A DNA stretch of 35,796 nucleotides from Gammaproteobacteria bacterium (GCA_029263725.1 JAJUFS010000008.1:1-35796); one strand, 5' to 3'; counted from the stretch's first letter, positions 19,933 through 27,666 are shown. Numbers and translations: made by a program. The notes: generated by a model not told the origin, from the sequence alone.

Positions 19933-21143
19933 GGCTGCAAGCCTCGCGCGAGCTTCGGCAGCCGACCGGCACGTCCCATCGCGTGCCGCGAGAATTCCCG
20001 GCGCAGTCCCGGCAACAGGTCCATCGCCAACAGCCCGAGGCCGCGGGCGTGCGCCACGGTTTCGAACGGAATGCCGAACAGCCGGTTGAGAATGTCGGTG
20101 AACGCGGCGACGTTGCGCTGATCGCGACGGCGCCACGCGATGTACTCATCGAGCGCGCCGCCACGGCCCGGATCGTCCGCGTTGGCGGCAATCACCTCGG
20201 CAAGAACCGCGACATCGCGCAACGACAGGTTGAAGCCCTGCCCCGCGATGGGGTGCAGGCTGTGCGCGGCATTGCCGAGGATCAGCGCACGTCCCGCGCG
20301 CTGCTGCTCGGCGGTGATCAGGGCCAGCGGGTAGGAGGCGCGCCGCCCGGTGCGCGTTATGCGCCCGAGCCGGTCGCCAAAGCGCGCCTGCACATGCGAA
20401 ATGAAGTCTTCGTCGTCCAGCGCCAGCACCTCGGCGGCACGCGCATTCGCCTCGACCAGCACCAGCGTCATGCGCTCGGCGTCCAGCGGCAGCAAGGCCA
20501 TCGGTCCCTCGCGGGTGAAGCGCTCGTAAGCCGTGTTGCCGTGACTCAGCTCGGTGGAGACGTTGCAGACGATCGCCGTCTGCGCGTAGTCCCAGTGACG
20601 GACGCCGATGCCCAGCGACTCGCGCAGGCTGGAGCGCGCGCCATCGGCGACCACGAGCAGCCTCGCCCTCAGCCGCTGACGGGCGCCATCGCGCTCGATC
20701 TCGGCAAACACCTCATTGGCGTCGTGCTCCACGCTCATTACCTTTGCCGGCGTGGTCAGCGTGATTGAAGGAATCCCGGCCAGCGCTTCCATCAGCGCCT
20801 GCCCCAGGGCCCGGTTGGGGACGACGTAGCCGAGCGCGGGCAGGTTCTCCTCGGCAGCGGTCAGGCGCGTGATACCAAGCCGGCCTTTCTGCGAGACATG
20901 CACCTGCTCAATGGGTCCCGCCTGCGACGCAAGCTGCTGCCAGACGCCCATGGTTTCGAGAATGCGCCGGCTGGTCCAGGCAAGCGCGGTGGAACGGTCG
21001 TCGTAGCTTGGCTGACCGGCGCTGCGCGGCGGCACGGCCTCGATCACCTCGATGCGCAAACCGGTATTCTTCAGGGCTACCGCCAGCGCGGCACCTACCA
21101 TGCCGCCGCCCGCGATGAGGATGTCGGTTTCCGCCTGTTGCAT
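19929..21143 (-). CDS. ubiH: 2-octaprenyl-6-methoxyphenol hydroxylase
   Basis: UbiH is an FAD-dependent monooxygenase of ubiquinone synthesis. The 404-residue protein has TDILIAGGGMVGAALAVALK, LLVVADGARSSLRESLGI and GNAAHSLHPIAGQGFNLSLRD. The last is close to the E. coli UbiH version. I start at MQQAETDILI, 2 bases after the pepP stop; the track ORF reads 16 residues back into pepP. Coupling on both sides supports one operon, ygfB-pepP-ubiH-ubiI, in the same order as E. coli and Pseudomonas. Confidence 0.93.
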   Translation of the reverse strand: MQQAETDILIAGGGMVGAALAVALKNTGLRIEVIEAVPPRSAGQPSYDDRSTALAWTSRRILETMGVWQQLASQAGPIEQVHVSQKGRLGITRLTAAEENLPALGYVVPNRALGQALMEALAGIPSITLTTPAKVMSVEHDANEVFAEIERDGARQRLRARLLVVADGARSSLRESLGIGVRHWDYAQTAIVCNVSTELSHGNTAYERFTREGPMALLPLDAERMTLVLVEANARAAEVLALDDEDFISHVQARFGDRLGRITRTGRRASYPLALITAEQQRAGRALILGNAAHSLHPIAGQGFNLSLRDVAVLAEVIAANADDPGRGGALDEYIAWRRRDQRNVAAFTDILNRLFGIPFETVAHARGLGLLAMDLLPGLRREFSRHAMGRAGRLPKLARGLQP

Positions 21144-21145
21144 GG

Positions 21146-22444
21146 TCAACCCGCCATCAGCTTCTCGATTTCGCCGGGATCCTTCACGCACTCGGCGGTC
21201 AGCACTTCCGGCGCACCCCTGGTCACGGCCACATCATCCTCGATGCGAATGCCGGTATTCCACCACTTCGCATCGACGCCCTTCATGCCCGCGGCAATGT
21301 AAATGCCGGGTTCCACCGTCATCACCATGCCGGGCTCGAGCACCCGCCATTCCTCGCCCACCTTGTAATCACCGACGTCATGCACGTCCAGCCCGAGCCA
21401 GTGCCCGGTCTTGTGCATGTAGAAACGCCGGTAGGCGCCATCGCGGATCAGCTGCGGGAGGCGTCCCTCGAGGATGCCAAGCTTCACCAGGCCGCGCGTG
21501 ATCACCTTCACTGCCGCTTCGTGCGGCGCGTTCCAGTGTTCGCCGGCGCGCACCTTGTCGATGGCCTCGAGCTGCGCTTCCAGCACGATCTCGTACAGTG
21601 CGCGCTGCTCGGGCGTGAACTTTCCATTTACCGGCCAGGTGCGACTGATGTCGGAGGCATAGTTGCGGTACTCGCAACCGGCGTCGACCAGCAGCAGGTC
21701 GCCTGCGGCGAGCTCCGCGTCATTGTCGACGTAATGCAGGATACAGGCATTCGCACCACCGCCGACGATGCTGGAATAGGCGGGATGCCCGCCGTGGCGG
21801 CGAAACTCGTGCAGAAGCTCCGCCTCGATTTCCCACTCCATCATTCCCGGCCGGGTCGCGCGCATGGCGCGCTCGTGCGCCGCTGCCGAGATCTGTGCCG
21901 CGCGGCGCATCAGCTTCAGCTCGCCGGCGGACTTGTACAGGCGCAGGTCGTGCAGGAAAGGATCCAGCGAGACGAACTCGTGCGGCGTGCCGGCGTCGGA
22001 ACGCAGCTGCTCGCGCAGCCGCTTCACCCAGCCGATGACGCGGCTGTCGAACTCCGGGTGCGCGCCCATCGTGTAATAGACGCGCGTGCGGTTCTCCATC
22101 AGCCCAGGGAGGATGTCGTCGATGTCATCGATGGGAAAGGCATCGTCCGCGCCATGAATCTCGATGGCGCCTTCCTGGCCCGCACGGCGGCCGTGCCAGG
22201 TCTCCTTCTCGGCGTCCTTCTCGCGGCAGAACAGGATGTATTCCGCCGCCTTGCGTCCAGGCACGAGCACGGCCACCGCTTCCGGCTCCGGGAAACCGGT
22301 CAGGTACCAGAAATCGGAATCCTGGCGAAACGGAAAGTGGGTATCGCGGCTGCGTATCTTCTCGGGTGCGGAGGGAATGATGGCGATGGCGTTCTCGCCC
22401 ATCATCCGCAGCAGCTGCCGCCGTCGCCTCGCGAAATCGTTCAT
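21146..22444 (-). CDS. pepP: Xaa-Pro aminopeptidase (aminopeptidase P)
   Basis: PepP removes N-terminal residues preceding proline, using a dinuclear manganese site. The 432-residue protein has the creatinase-like N-terminal domain (RRQLLRMMGENAIAIIPSAP, FPFRQDSDFWYLTGF) and a pita-bread catalytic domain. Metal ligands are visible in LLLVDAGCEYRNYASDISRTW (two Asp), HKTGHWLGLDVHD (His), VEPGIY (Glu) and RIEDDVAV (Glu). The gene starts 3 bases after the ygfB stop. It is the conserved middle of the ygfB-pepP-ubiH-ubiI operon. Confidence 0.97.
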   Translation of the reverse strand: MNDFARRRRQLLRMMGENAIAIIPSAPEKIRSRDTHFPFRQDSDFWYLTGFPEPEAVAVLVPGRKAAEYILFCREKDAEKETWHGRRAGQEGAIEIHGADDAFPIDDIDDILPGLMENRTRVYYTMGAHPEFDSRVIGWVKRLREQLRSDAGTPHEFVSLDPFLHDLRLYKSAGELKLMRRAAQISAAAHERAMRATRPGMMEWEIEAELLHEFRRHGGHPAYSSIVGGGANACILHYVDNDAELAAGDLLLVDAGCEYRNYASDISRTWPVNGKFTPEQRALYEIVLEAQLEAIDKVRAGEHWNAPHEAAVKVITRGLVKLGILEGRLPQLIRDGAYRRFYMHKTGHWLGLDVHDVGDYKVGEEWRVLEPGMVMTVEPGIYIAAGMKGVDAKWWNTGIRIEDDVAVTRGAPEVLTAECVKDPGEIEKLMAG

Positions 22445-22447
22445 GCG

Positions 22448-23014
22448 TCAGTGCACGCCGGGTGGCGCCTGGAACTGGGCGGGACGGGGATTCAGTTCGT
22501 CGTGCACCAGCTGGGTGCCGATCCGCAGGTACTCGGTGAGCTCCATGTACGCGGCTTCGTCCTCTTCCGCGTCATCACCGAGCTCGAGATTGCCGCGCCC
22601 GATGTCCGCGAAGTCGCGCAGGATCTCGGCGACATCCGCCGGCAGCTCATCGAATGCCTTGATCTCGGCGCGCGCGAGGCCGTACATGAAGCCGTCACAC
22701 CACTGCGTCAGCGACTCGACGCGATCGGCAAGGCTGGTGTCGTCCGCCGGCAGCAAGGGTTCGAACGAGAACCCGTCGCCGCGGAGCGCACCGGCCACTT
22801 CGTCCCACATTTCGGCGAGCAGCTGGCGGCATTCACGGACGTTCGCGTTGGCGGGGTCGGTGCCTTCCAGCACCTCGCTCACCCACTGATCCTTCATGGT
22901 CCGCTTGCCGGCCGCCAGGAGTCCGCAAAGCGATCCATGGCATTCGGCGGCATCCATCATCACGTTCGCGCGGCGAAGCGCGATTTCGGTCTGTTCGAAA
23001 TCAGGTGTGGCCAC
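22448..23014 (-). CDS. ygfB: UPF0149 family protein YgfB
   Basis: YgfB is a small, largely helical protein upstream of pepP in many gammaproteobacteria. In Pseudomonas it has been linked to regulation of AmpC-type beta-lactam resistance. The family signature here is AAECHGSLCGLLAAG near the N-terminus and QWCDGFMYGLA in the centre, with EDEAAYMELTEYLRIG near the end. The track ORF begins far upstream in non-family sequence. I prefer the GTG at 23012-23014 (VATPDFEQTEIALRRAN), giving 188 residues near the usual 180-195. It has no strong Shine-Dalgarno sequence, so the start is less certain than the gene. It is divergent from the zapB-like gene. Confidence 0.88.
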   Translation of the reverse strand: MATPDFEQTEIALRRANVMMDAAECHGSLCGLLAAGKRTMKDQWVSEVLEGTDPANANVRECRQLLAEMWDEVAGALRGDGFSFEPLLPADDTSLADRVESLTQWCDGFMYGLARAEIKAFDELPADVAEILRDFADIGRGNLELGDDAEEDEAAYMELTEYLRIGTQLVHDELNPRPAQFQAPPGVH

Positions 23015-23124
23015 AGGAAGATCCGCAATGGAAGACCGCGCAATGCTACCACCCGCGGCGCAGGAGCCCCAACAACGGCGGGCGCTCGTTGACCCGCCAA
23101 ATACCGGCATCTATAGTTCCGCGC

Positions 23125-23349
23125 ATGTCCAACGAACCTACATTCCGCCTGGAACTGAAGCGCCTCGAGGAACGCCTCGAGGAAGTGCTCGCGCTCTGCT
23201 CCCGGTTGCAGGAGGAGAATCGCAGCCTGCAGGAGATGCGCGACCAGCTCGCCGCCGAGAAGGCGAACCTCATGCAGCGCAATGAACAGGTGAAGTCGCG
23301 CGTCGAAGCCATCATCACGCGCCTGAAATCGCTGGAGCAGAGCTCATGA
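23125..23349 (+). CDS. TIGR02449/ZapB-like small coiled-coil protein
   Basis: The 74-residue protein is almost entirely a predicted coiled coil (LELKRLEERLEEVLALCSRL, NRSLQEMRDQLAAEKANLM). It ends with VKSRVEAIITRLKSLEQSS. Length and position match the TIGR02449 family found just upstream of zapA in Pseudomonas and relatives, sometimes annotated as a ZapB-like cell division factor. I start at MSNEPTFRLE; upstream track residues are shadow. The stop overlaps the zapA start as ATGA, so the two are translationally coupled. That fits proteins of one Z-ring-associated complex, but the role here is inferred. Confidence 0.87.
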   Translation: MSNEPTFRLELKRLEERLEEVLALCSRLQEENRSLQEMRDQLAAEKANLMQRNEQVKSRVEAIITRLKSLEQSS

Positions 23350-23657
23350 GCGGCATGACCTCCGTCGCCGTGCGCATCCTCGACAAGGAATACCATGTCG
23401 CCTGCCCCGAGGAGGAGCGCGCGGCGCTGCTCGCCTCCGCGGAAATGCTCAACCGGCGCATGAAGGAAATCCGCGACAGCGGCAAGGTGGTCGGCCTCGA
23501 CCGCATGGCCGTGATGGTCGCGCTCAATCTCTCGCACGAACTCCTGCAGCTGCGCCGCGCCTTCGAAGAGATCGATGGCGAAGTCGGGGAGCGCGCCCGC
23601 AGCATGCGGCAGCGCATGGACGAGCTGCTGGGCGCCGTTCGTCAGTTCGAGTTCTGA
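23346..23657 (+). CDS. zapA: Cell division protein ZapA
   Basis: ZapA binds FtsZ and bundles protofilaments at mid-cell. The 103-residue protein has the beta-rich N-terminal head (VAVRILDKEYHVACPEEER), the conserved LLASAEMLNRRMKEIRDSG segment, and a C-terminal coiled-coil tail (LSHELLQLRRAFEEIDGEV). It overlaps the upstream coiled-coil gene by four bases. The 6S RNA gene begins about 55 bases downstream, the conserved arrangement in gammaproteobacteria. Confidence 0.95.
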   Translation: MSGMTSVAVRILDKEYHVACPEEERAALLASAEMLNRRMKEIRDSGKVVGLDRMAVMVALNLSHELLQLRRAFEEIDGEVGERARSMRQRMDELLGAVRQFEF

Positions 23658-23695
23658 ACATTATCCAGTCCGCTTTTTTTCACACCGCAGGCAGG

Positions 23696-23704
23696 TGGTA
23701 TGAT
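23696..23704 (+). promoter_or_regulatory. Extended -10 promoter for 6S RNA
   Basis: TGGTATGAT fits an extended -10 (TGnTATAAT-like) a few bases before the predicted 5' end of 6S RNA. The -35 region is T-rich (ctttttttcac) with no clean TTGACA. Confidence 0.55.
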
Positions 23705-23710
23705 GTGCAC

Positions 23711-23899
23711 GAACATCTCCTGCGGTGTTCGAAACGGGCTGGGGTACCCTTAGAGCCTAATCAAACCCCCCGGAGCTCATTCCCGGGGCGACGGTGCGCA
23801 AGTCCACCCTCGAGTGGAAAGCCTAAAGCGTCCTGGTGAGCTCCACCTGAACCGATGGTTCTAGGGCGATGGTCCGTTACGGCACAGGCGGGAGATGTC
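23711..23899 (+). ncRNA. ssrS: 6S RNA
   Basis: The region between zapA and the formyl-THF cyclo-ligase gene is where 6S RNA sits in gammaproteobacteria. It shows the expected long closing stem: gaacatctcctgcggtgttcg at the 5' end pairs with cggcacaggcgggagatgtc at the 3' end. Internal features also match, including a central bubble flanked by paired segments and the 3' cacctgaaccgatggttcta hairpin that resembles E. coli 6S. 6S RNA mimics an open promoter and sequesters sigma70 RNA polymerase in stationary phase. Ends are approximate to within about 10 bases. The ygfA start lies about 9 bases past the 3' end. Confidence 0.9.
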
Positions 23900-23907
23900 C
23901 TTTCTTC

Positions 23908-24498
23908 ATGAATCCCCGTGAGCAGCAGGAAATTCGCCGGCAGATGCGCGCCGCACGGCGCGCACTCTCACGGCAGGACCTCGACATCGCCGGGGCGCGT
24001 CTCGCCCGCAATCTTCAAAGCCTTCCTGCATATCGCCGCGCCCGCACGATCGGCGCCTATCTCGCGGTCGGCGGGGAAATGCCGTTGCAGCCGCTCATCC
24101 TCGATGCCTGGACGCATGGCAAGCACGTGTACCTGCCCCGCCTGCGCGATGCGCACCTCGATTTCCACCGCTACACCGCCGACACCCGGCTCCGCCGCAA
24201 TCGCTTCGGCATCGCGGAACCTGCAGTGACGGCGCATTCGCGCATCAATCCCAGGTTCATCGATGTCGTGCTGGTGCCGCTGGTCGCCTTCGATGACCAG
24301 GGCAACCGGCTGGGCATGGGCGGCGGATTCTATGACCGCAGCTTCGCCTTTCTCCATGATCGGCGCTGCTGGCGGCGTCCGCTGCTCATCGGCATCGCCC
24401 ACGAGTTCCAGCACCTGCCGGCGCTGGACCCGGCGCCATGGGATGTACCGCTGCATGCCGCCGTCACTGACGAGCAGGTGAGATGGTTCAGAAACTGA
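23908..24498 (+). CDS. ygfA: 5-formyltetrahydrofolate cyclo-ligase
   Basis: This enzyme converts 5-formyl-THF to 5,10-methenyl-THF using ATP. The 196-residue protein has the N-terminal REQQEIRRQMRAARRAL helix, the substrate loop YLAVGGEMPLQPL, and the signature LVAFDDQGNRLGMGGGFYDRSF with the Mg-ATP binding GMGGGFYD. I start at MNPREQQEIR because it fits family length; the track start at 23869 lies inside 6S RNA. The transcript is probably shared with 6S RNA, as in E. coli. The EVE-domain gene follows after 12 bases. Confidence 0.95.
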   Translation: MNPREQQEIRRQMRAARRALSRQDLDIAGARLARNLQSLPAYRRARTIGAYLAVGGEMPLQPLILDAWTHGKHVYLPRLRDAHLDFHRYTADTRLRRNRFGIAEPAVTAHSRINPRFIDVVLVPLVAFDDQGNRLGMGGGFYDRSFAFLHDRRCWRRPLLIGIAHEFQHLPALDPAPWDVPLHAAVTDEQVRWFRN

Positions 24499-24510
24499 AG
24501 GAGATTCAGC

Positions 24511-24990
24511 ATGAGCTACTGGCTGATGAAGTCCGAGCCCGACGTGTTCAGCATCGATGATCTGCGGCGGAAGGGTCCGCGCGGCACCCACTGGGATGGC
24601 GTCCGCAACTACCAGGCGCGGAACTTCATGCGGGAGATGAAGCCCGGCGACCAGGCATTCTTCTATCACTCCAACTGCAAGGAGCCGGGCATCGTCGGCG
24701 TGATGGAGGTGGTGCGTGAAGCCTACCCGGATCACACTGCCTTCGACCCGAAGGATCCGCATTTCGATCCGAAGAGCGATCCCGCCAGGCCGCGCTGGTA
24801 CATGGTTGATGTCGCCTACGTCGAGAAGTTTCCGCGCACCATCACCCTCGATGCACTCCGCCTCAATCATTCGCTTGCCGAGATGCTCATTCTTCGCCGC
24901 GGCAATCGACTCTCGGTGACACCGGTGACGGCAAGTGAATGGAAGGCGGTGATGAAGATGGTCGCCTCATCAACTGATCACTCGCGATAA
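24511..24990 (+). CDS. EVE domain-containing protein (THYN1-like)
   Basis: The 159-residue protein is a single EVE domain, related to PUA/YTH folds that bind modified nucleic acid bases. Family marks include MSYWLMKSEPDVFSIDDL, HWDGVRNYQARNFMREMKPGD, FFYHSNCKEPGIVGV, and the aspartate/proline-rich DPKDPHFDPKSDP loop followed by WYMVDVAYVEKF. A GGAG site precedes the ATG. It follows ygfA by 12 bases and is likely cotranscribed. EVE proteins have been tied to modified-DNA restriction and to RNA. No restriction genes are nearby, so a housekeeping role is more likely. Confidence 0.93.
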   Translation: MSYWLMKSEPDVFSIDDLRRKGPRGTHWDGVRNYQARNFMREMKPGDQAFFYHSNCKEPGIVGVMEVVREAYPDHTAFDPKDPHFDPKSDPARPRWYMVDVAYVEKFPRTITLDALRLNHSLAEMLILRRGNRLSVTPVTASEWKAVMKMVASSTDHSR

Positions 24991-25054
24991 AAAATTGACA
25001 TTGCTGGAAAATTGACTTTTCTGATATATACTCAAAGCCGAGTGATCGGTCACT
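24976..25054. promoter_or_regulatory. Repeats flanking the promoter of the H1-like gene
   Basis: gatcactcg (24976-24984) and cgagtgatc (25039-25047) form a perfect 9-base inverted repeat on either side of the promoter region. The direct repeat aaaattgac occurs at 24991-24999 and 25008-25016, exactly 17 bases apart. agtga-tcgg-tcact (25041-25054) is a small palindrome. Together they suggest a regulated promoter. The regulator is unknown. Confidence 0.5.
25001..25030 (+). promoter_or_regulatory. Candidate promoter for the H1-like repeat gene
   Basis: TTGCTG (25001-25006) and TATATA (25025-25030) are separated by 18 bases, with a TG one base before the -10 (TGaTATATA). TTGACA at 24995 is too far from this -10 to pair with it. 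The AT-rich stretch stands out from the GC-rich surroundings. Confidence 0.5.
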
Positions 25055-25073
25055 TTATTTTGGGAGGATCAAC

Positions 25074-25496
25074 ATGGCTGCCAAAAAGAAAGCCACTGCA
25101 AAGAAGAAGACCGCCGCCAAAAAGCGGGTCGCAAGCAAGAAGCCGGTAGCGAAGAAGAAGAAGGCTACCGCCAAGAAGAAGGTAGGCGCCAAGAAGAAGG
25201 TTGCTGCCAAGAAGAAGAAAGTCGGTGCCAAGAAGAAGGCCGGCGCAAAGAAGAAGGTAGCTGCCAAGAAGAAGAAGGTCGGCGCCAAGAAGAAGAAGGT
25301 CGGCGCCAAGAAGAAGAAGGTCGGCGCCAAGAAGAAGGCCGGCGCAAAGAAGAAGGTAGCTGCCAAGAAGAAGGTCGGCGCCAAGAAGAAGGCTCCGGCC
25401 AAGAAGACTGCGAAGAAGACCGCCGCCAAGCGCAAGAAGACCACCGCGCGCAAGACGACGGCTCGCAGGACGACGGCCTCCAAGGCTTCGATGTAA
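25074..25496 (+). CDS. Lysine/alanine-rich histone H1-like repeat protein
   Basis: The 140-residue protein is made almost wholly of Lys, Ala, Val and Gly in tandem repeats such as KKKVGAKKK and KKKVAAKKK. Its C-terminal tail is rich in threonine and arginine ([19 protein letters not shown]). It resembles eukaryotic H1 tails and bacterial AlgP, Hc2 and BpH1-type proteins. It is very basic and likely disordered, and probably binds DNA or RNA to compact the nucleoid. At DNA level the repeats (ggtcggcgccaagaagaag) are nearly identical, so length may vary between strains. GGGAGG precedes the ATG by 7 bases. A strong terminator follows. The specific role in this organism is unknown. Confidence 0.88.
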   Translation: MAAKKKATAKKKTAAKKRVASKKPVAKKKKATAKKKVGAKKKVAAKKKKVGAKKKAGAKKKVAAKKKKVGAKKKKVGAKKKKVGAKKKAGAKKKVAAKKKVGAKKKAPAKKTAKKTAAKRKKTTARKTTARRTTASKASM

Positions 25497-25519
25497 TTCC
25501 TGCCTCTGGCAGTTTCATG

Positions 25520-25550
25520 AAGGCCCGGGTAAATCCCGGGCCTTTTCTTT
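25520..25550 (+). terminator. Intrinsic terminator after the H1-like gene
   Basis: aaggcccggg-taaat-cccgggcctt is a perfect 10-bp stem followed by ttttcttt, 24 bases past the stop codon. Confidence 0.92.
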
Positions 25551-25641
25551 TGCGCAACCTCCCCTCCCACACCGGTTCGCGAAGACCTTTTCTTTTGCCC
25601 GATCGGCGGAGACAATGCCTGATTTCAACCGGGAAACGATC

Positions 25642-26301
25642 ATGACCGCTGACGACAAGAAGCGCGCGGCCGCCCGTGCCGCGCTGGATCATCTCGACGA
25701 CGCAAGAATCATCGGCGTCGGCACCGGCTCGACCGTAAACCACTTCATCGATGCACTTGGCAGCATCCGCGACCGCATTGAAGGCGCGGTGTCCAGCTCC
25801 GAGGCGTCCACCGCTCGCCTGCGCACGGCGGGAATACCCGTACTTGATCTCAACCAGACCGGCACCCTGGACGTCTACGTCGACGGTGCCGACGAGGCGA
25901 ACCGGCAGCTCCAGCTCATCAAGGGTGGCGGCGGGGCGCTGACACGGGAAAAGATCGTGGCGGAAGCGAGCCGGCGTTTCGTCTGCATCGCGGATGACAG
26001 CAAGCTGGTGGGGCTGCTCGGCGCATTTCCATTGCCGGTCGAAGTCATTCCCATGGCGCGCAGCCTGGTGGCACGGAAGCTCGTTGCCCTGGGCGGCCAG
26101 CCCGCACTGCGCGAGGGCTTCGTCACCGACAACGGCAACGTGATCCTCGATGTGCGCAACCTCGACTTCACCGACGCGGCCGGCCTGGAAACCCGCATCA
26201 ACAACATCCCAGGCGTGATCACCTGTGGCATCTTCGCGCACCGGCCTGCGGACCTGCTGCTGTTGGGCACCGACAACGGCGTCGAGGTCATTCGCGCCTG
26301 A
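25642..26301 (+). CDS. rpiA: Ribose-5-phosphate isomerase A
   Basis: RpiA interconverts ribose-5-phosphate and ribulose-5-phosphate in the pentose phosphate pathway. The protein from [15 protein letters not shown] is 219 residues, identical in length to E. coli RpiA. Signatures are [46 protein letters not shown] and CIADDSKLV. The catalytic glutamate falls in the TREKI segment. An earlier ATG at 25615 has a GGAG sequence only about 3 bases away and would add nine residues not typical of the family. I prefer the second, but the first cannot be excluded. Confidence 0.95.
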   Translation: MTADDKKRAAARAALDHLDDARIIGVGTGSTVNHFIDALGSIRDRIEGAVSSSEASTARLRTAGIPVLDLNQTGTLDVYVDGADEANRQLQLIKGGGGALTREKIVAEASRRFVCIADDSKLVGLLGAFPLPVEVIPMARSLVARKLVALGGQPALREGFVTDNGNVILDVRNLDFTDAAGLETRINNIPGVITCGIFAHRPADLLLLGTDNGVEVIRA

Positions 26302-26335
26302 GAGTCGCGCAGACACGACCCTGGCCACAAACCAG

Positions 26336-26364
26336 AACCCCGGCACAAGGCCGGGGTTTTTGTT
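26336..26364 (+). terminator. Intrinsic terminator after rpiA
   Basis: aaccccggc-acaag-gccggggtt is followed by tttgtttt, 34 bases past the rpiA stop codon. Confidence 0.9.
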
Positions 26365-26632
26365 TTATTGCAGGCCAGGATTGTCGCTGCTTCCGGCGGC
26401 GATCCCTCACTGCGCTCGGGATCACACGCTCCGCGAGTGTCGCGCCGCGTGACCCCGTGAAGAAATCTCGGAGCGCATGGACACGGCTGTCGAACCGAGC
26501 AGATCATCGAACCAAGCAGGAGACAGGATTGCCCGTCCCGTCGAGGGGCGGTCCGGTCCGCGCTCGGGCGGAGCTGAAGCTCCTTGCGAGGGTGTCGAAC
26601 AAGGTCCTCAGCCTGAGGCCCAGAGAACAAAC
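26365..26632. other. Intergenic stretch with REP-like palindrome between rpiA and tRNA-Gln
   Basis: No credible gene is present; the track ORFs here are shadows. The segment contains gatccc-tcactgcgctc-gggatc (26401-26423), whose minus-strand translation CDPERSEGS is typical of dispersed REP-like palindromes in many high-GC bacteria. It also contains cctcag-c-ctgagg (26606-26618). The rest shows no signal I can name. Confidence 0.5.
26401..26423. repeat. REP-like palindrome GATCCC...GGGATC
   Basis: A 6-base inverted repeat has an 11-base loop (tcactgcgctc), followed by further pairs around acactcgcggagcgtgt. It is the only copy I found in this window. The family assignment rests on resemblance to common intergenic REP-type elements. 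Confidence 0.5.
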
Positions 26633-26668
26633 AAAAAAACCCCGCCATCAAGGCGGGGCTTTTTTGTT
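26633..26668. terminator. Bidirectional terminator between rpiA and tRNA-Gln
   Basis: aaaaaaaccccgcc-atcaa-ggcggggcttttttgttt has a 7-bp GC stem with an A-run on one side and a T-run on the other. It can terminate transcription from both strands. It lies directly 3' of the minus-strand tRNA. Confidence 0.9.
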
Positions 26669-26742
26669 TGGCTGGGGGACTAGGATTCGAACCTAGATTC
26701 ACGGAGTCAGAGTCCGTTGTCCTACCATTAGACGATCCCCCA
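26669..26742 (-). tRNA. glnV-like: tRNA-Gln (anticodon CUG)
   Basis: The minus strand reads TGGGGGATCGTCTAATGG and onward, with a 7-bp acceptor stem (TGGGGGA / TCCCCCA), a D arm, an anticodon arm ACGGA-CTCTGAC-TCCGT with anticodon CTG, a T arm with GGTTCGAATCC, and an encoded CCA end. The total is 74 bases. The U1-A72 weak pair and the CUG anticodon fit glutaminyl tRNA reading CAG codons. It lies 38 bases upstream of the bidirectional terminator's far edge and is convergent with rpiA. Confidence 0.95.
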
Positions 26743-26780
26743 GGAACTGCCCCGGCGGCAGGGCCGCCGGGCAACAAGGA

Positions 26781-27173
26781 TCAGCGCTTCGAGTACTGCG
26801 GACGACGGCGGGCCTTGTGCAGACCGACCTTCTTGCGCTCGACCTCGCGGGCATCACGGGTGACGAAGCCGGCCTTGCGGAGCGGCGAACGCAGGGTCTC
26901 GTCGTACTCCATCAGGGCGCGGGTCAGGCCGTGACGGATGGCGCCGGCCTGTCCGGTGTTGCCGCCACCCTGGACGGTGACGTACACGTCGACCGAATCA
27001 GCCAGGTTGGCCAGCTCCAGCGGCTGACGGACGATCATGCGCGCGGTCTCGCGGCCGAAGAATTCGTCCAGGGGCCGGCCGTTGACGGTGATCTTGCCGG
27101 AGCCCGGGCGCACGAACACGCGTGCGGTGGAGGACTTGCGGCGGCCGGTTCCGTAGTTCTGCGTGATTGCCAT
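26781..27173 (-). CDS. rpsI: 30S ribosomal protein S9
   Basis: The 130-residue protein is full length for S9. It begins [20 protein letters not shown] and ends in the conserved basic tail [17 protein letters not shown], whose C-terminal SKR reaches the P-site tRNA on the small subunit. [20 protein letters not shown] is the other family signature. It follows rplM by 35 bases and is expressed from the rplM promoter, the universal rplM-rpsI pair. The tRNA-Gln gene lies 38 bases downstream on the same strand and may be cotranscribed. Confidence 0.99.
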   Translation of the reverse strand: MAITQNYGTGRRKSSTARVFVRPGSGKITVNGRPLDEFFGRETARMIVRQPLELANLADSVDVYVTVQGGGNTGQAGAIRHGLTRALMEYDETLRSPLRKAGFVTRDAREVERKKVGLHKARRRPQYSKR

Positions 27174-27208
27174 CTTGCGTGTTTCCCGTTCGACGATGAC
27201 GTCGTGAA

Positions 27209-27637
27209 TCAGATTTCCAGCGCCTGCGGCTGCTGGGCGGTGTGCTTGTGTTCCGGACCCGCGTAGACCTTCAGCTTGCGGAACATTGCGCGACCCAGCG
27301 GGTTCTTCGGCAGCATGCCCTTGACCGCCAGTTCGATGACCTGCTCGGGACGCTTCTCAAGCATCTCGCGCAGGGAGGCGGACTTCAGGTTGCCGACATA
27401 ACCGGTATGGCGATAGTAGATCTTGTCGCGCATCTTGTTGCCGGTCACGGCGATCTTCTCCGCATTGACAACGACGATGTAGTCGCCGGTGTCGACGTGC
27501 GGGGTGTATTCCGGCTTGTGCTTGCCGCGCAGGCGCTTGGCCACTTCGGAGGCCAGGCGACCCAGGGTCTTGCCGTCAGCGTCGACGACATACCAGTCGC
27601 GCTTCACAGTTTCCGGCTTTGCAGAAAACGTAGTCAT
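27209..27637 (-). CDS. rplM: 50S ribosomal protein L13
   Basis: The 142-residue protein equals E. coli L13 in length. It begins [22 protein letters not shown] and contains [25 protein letters not shown] and [25 protein letters not shown] chose this ATG over the track's longer ORF, which runs into the promoter and leader. L13 in E. coli represses its own mRNA by binding the leader. A candidate leader hairpin is present here too. Confidence 0.98.
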   Translation of the reverse strand: MTTFSAKPETVKRDWYVVDADGKTLGRLASEVAKRLRGKHKPEYTPHVDTGDYIVVVNAEKIAVTGNKMRDKIYYRHTGYVGNLKSASLREMLEKRPEQVIELAVKGMLPKNPLGRAMFRKLKVYAGPEHKHTAQQPQALEI

Positions 27638-27666
27638 TTGGATCCGCTCCAAATCAAGGATTCCGT

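Noticed and set aside
25041-25054. CRP binding site AGTGATCGGTCACT
   Set aside because: The half-sites resemble GTGA/TCAC but the spacer is 4, not 6, so it does not fit the CRP consensus.
25074-25496. Tandem repeats as a CRISPR array
   Set aside because: The repeats are contiguous codons for Lys/Ala-rich peptide without unique spacers, and no cas genes are present.
25165-26346. 393-aa minus-strand ORF over the H1-like gene and rpiA
   Set aside because: Antisense shadow; the repeat region yields only repeated Ser/Arg/Pro peptide.
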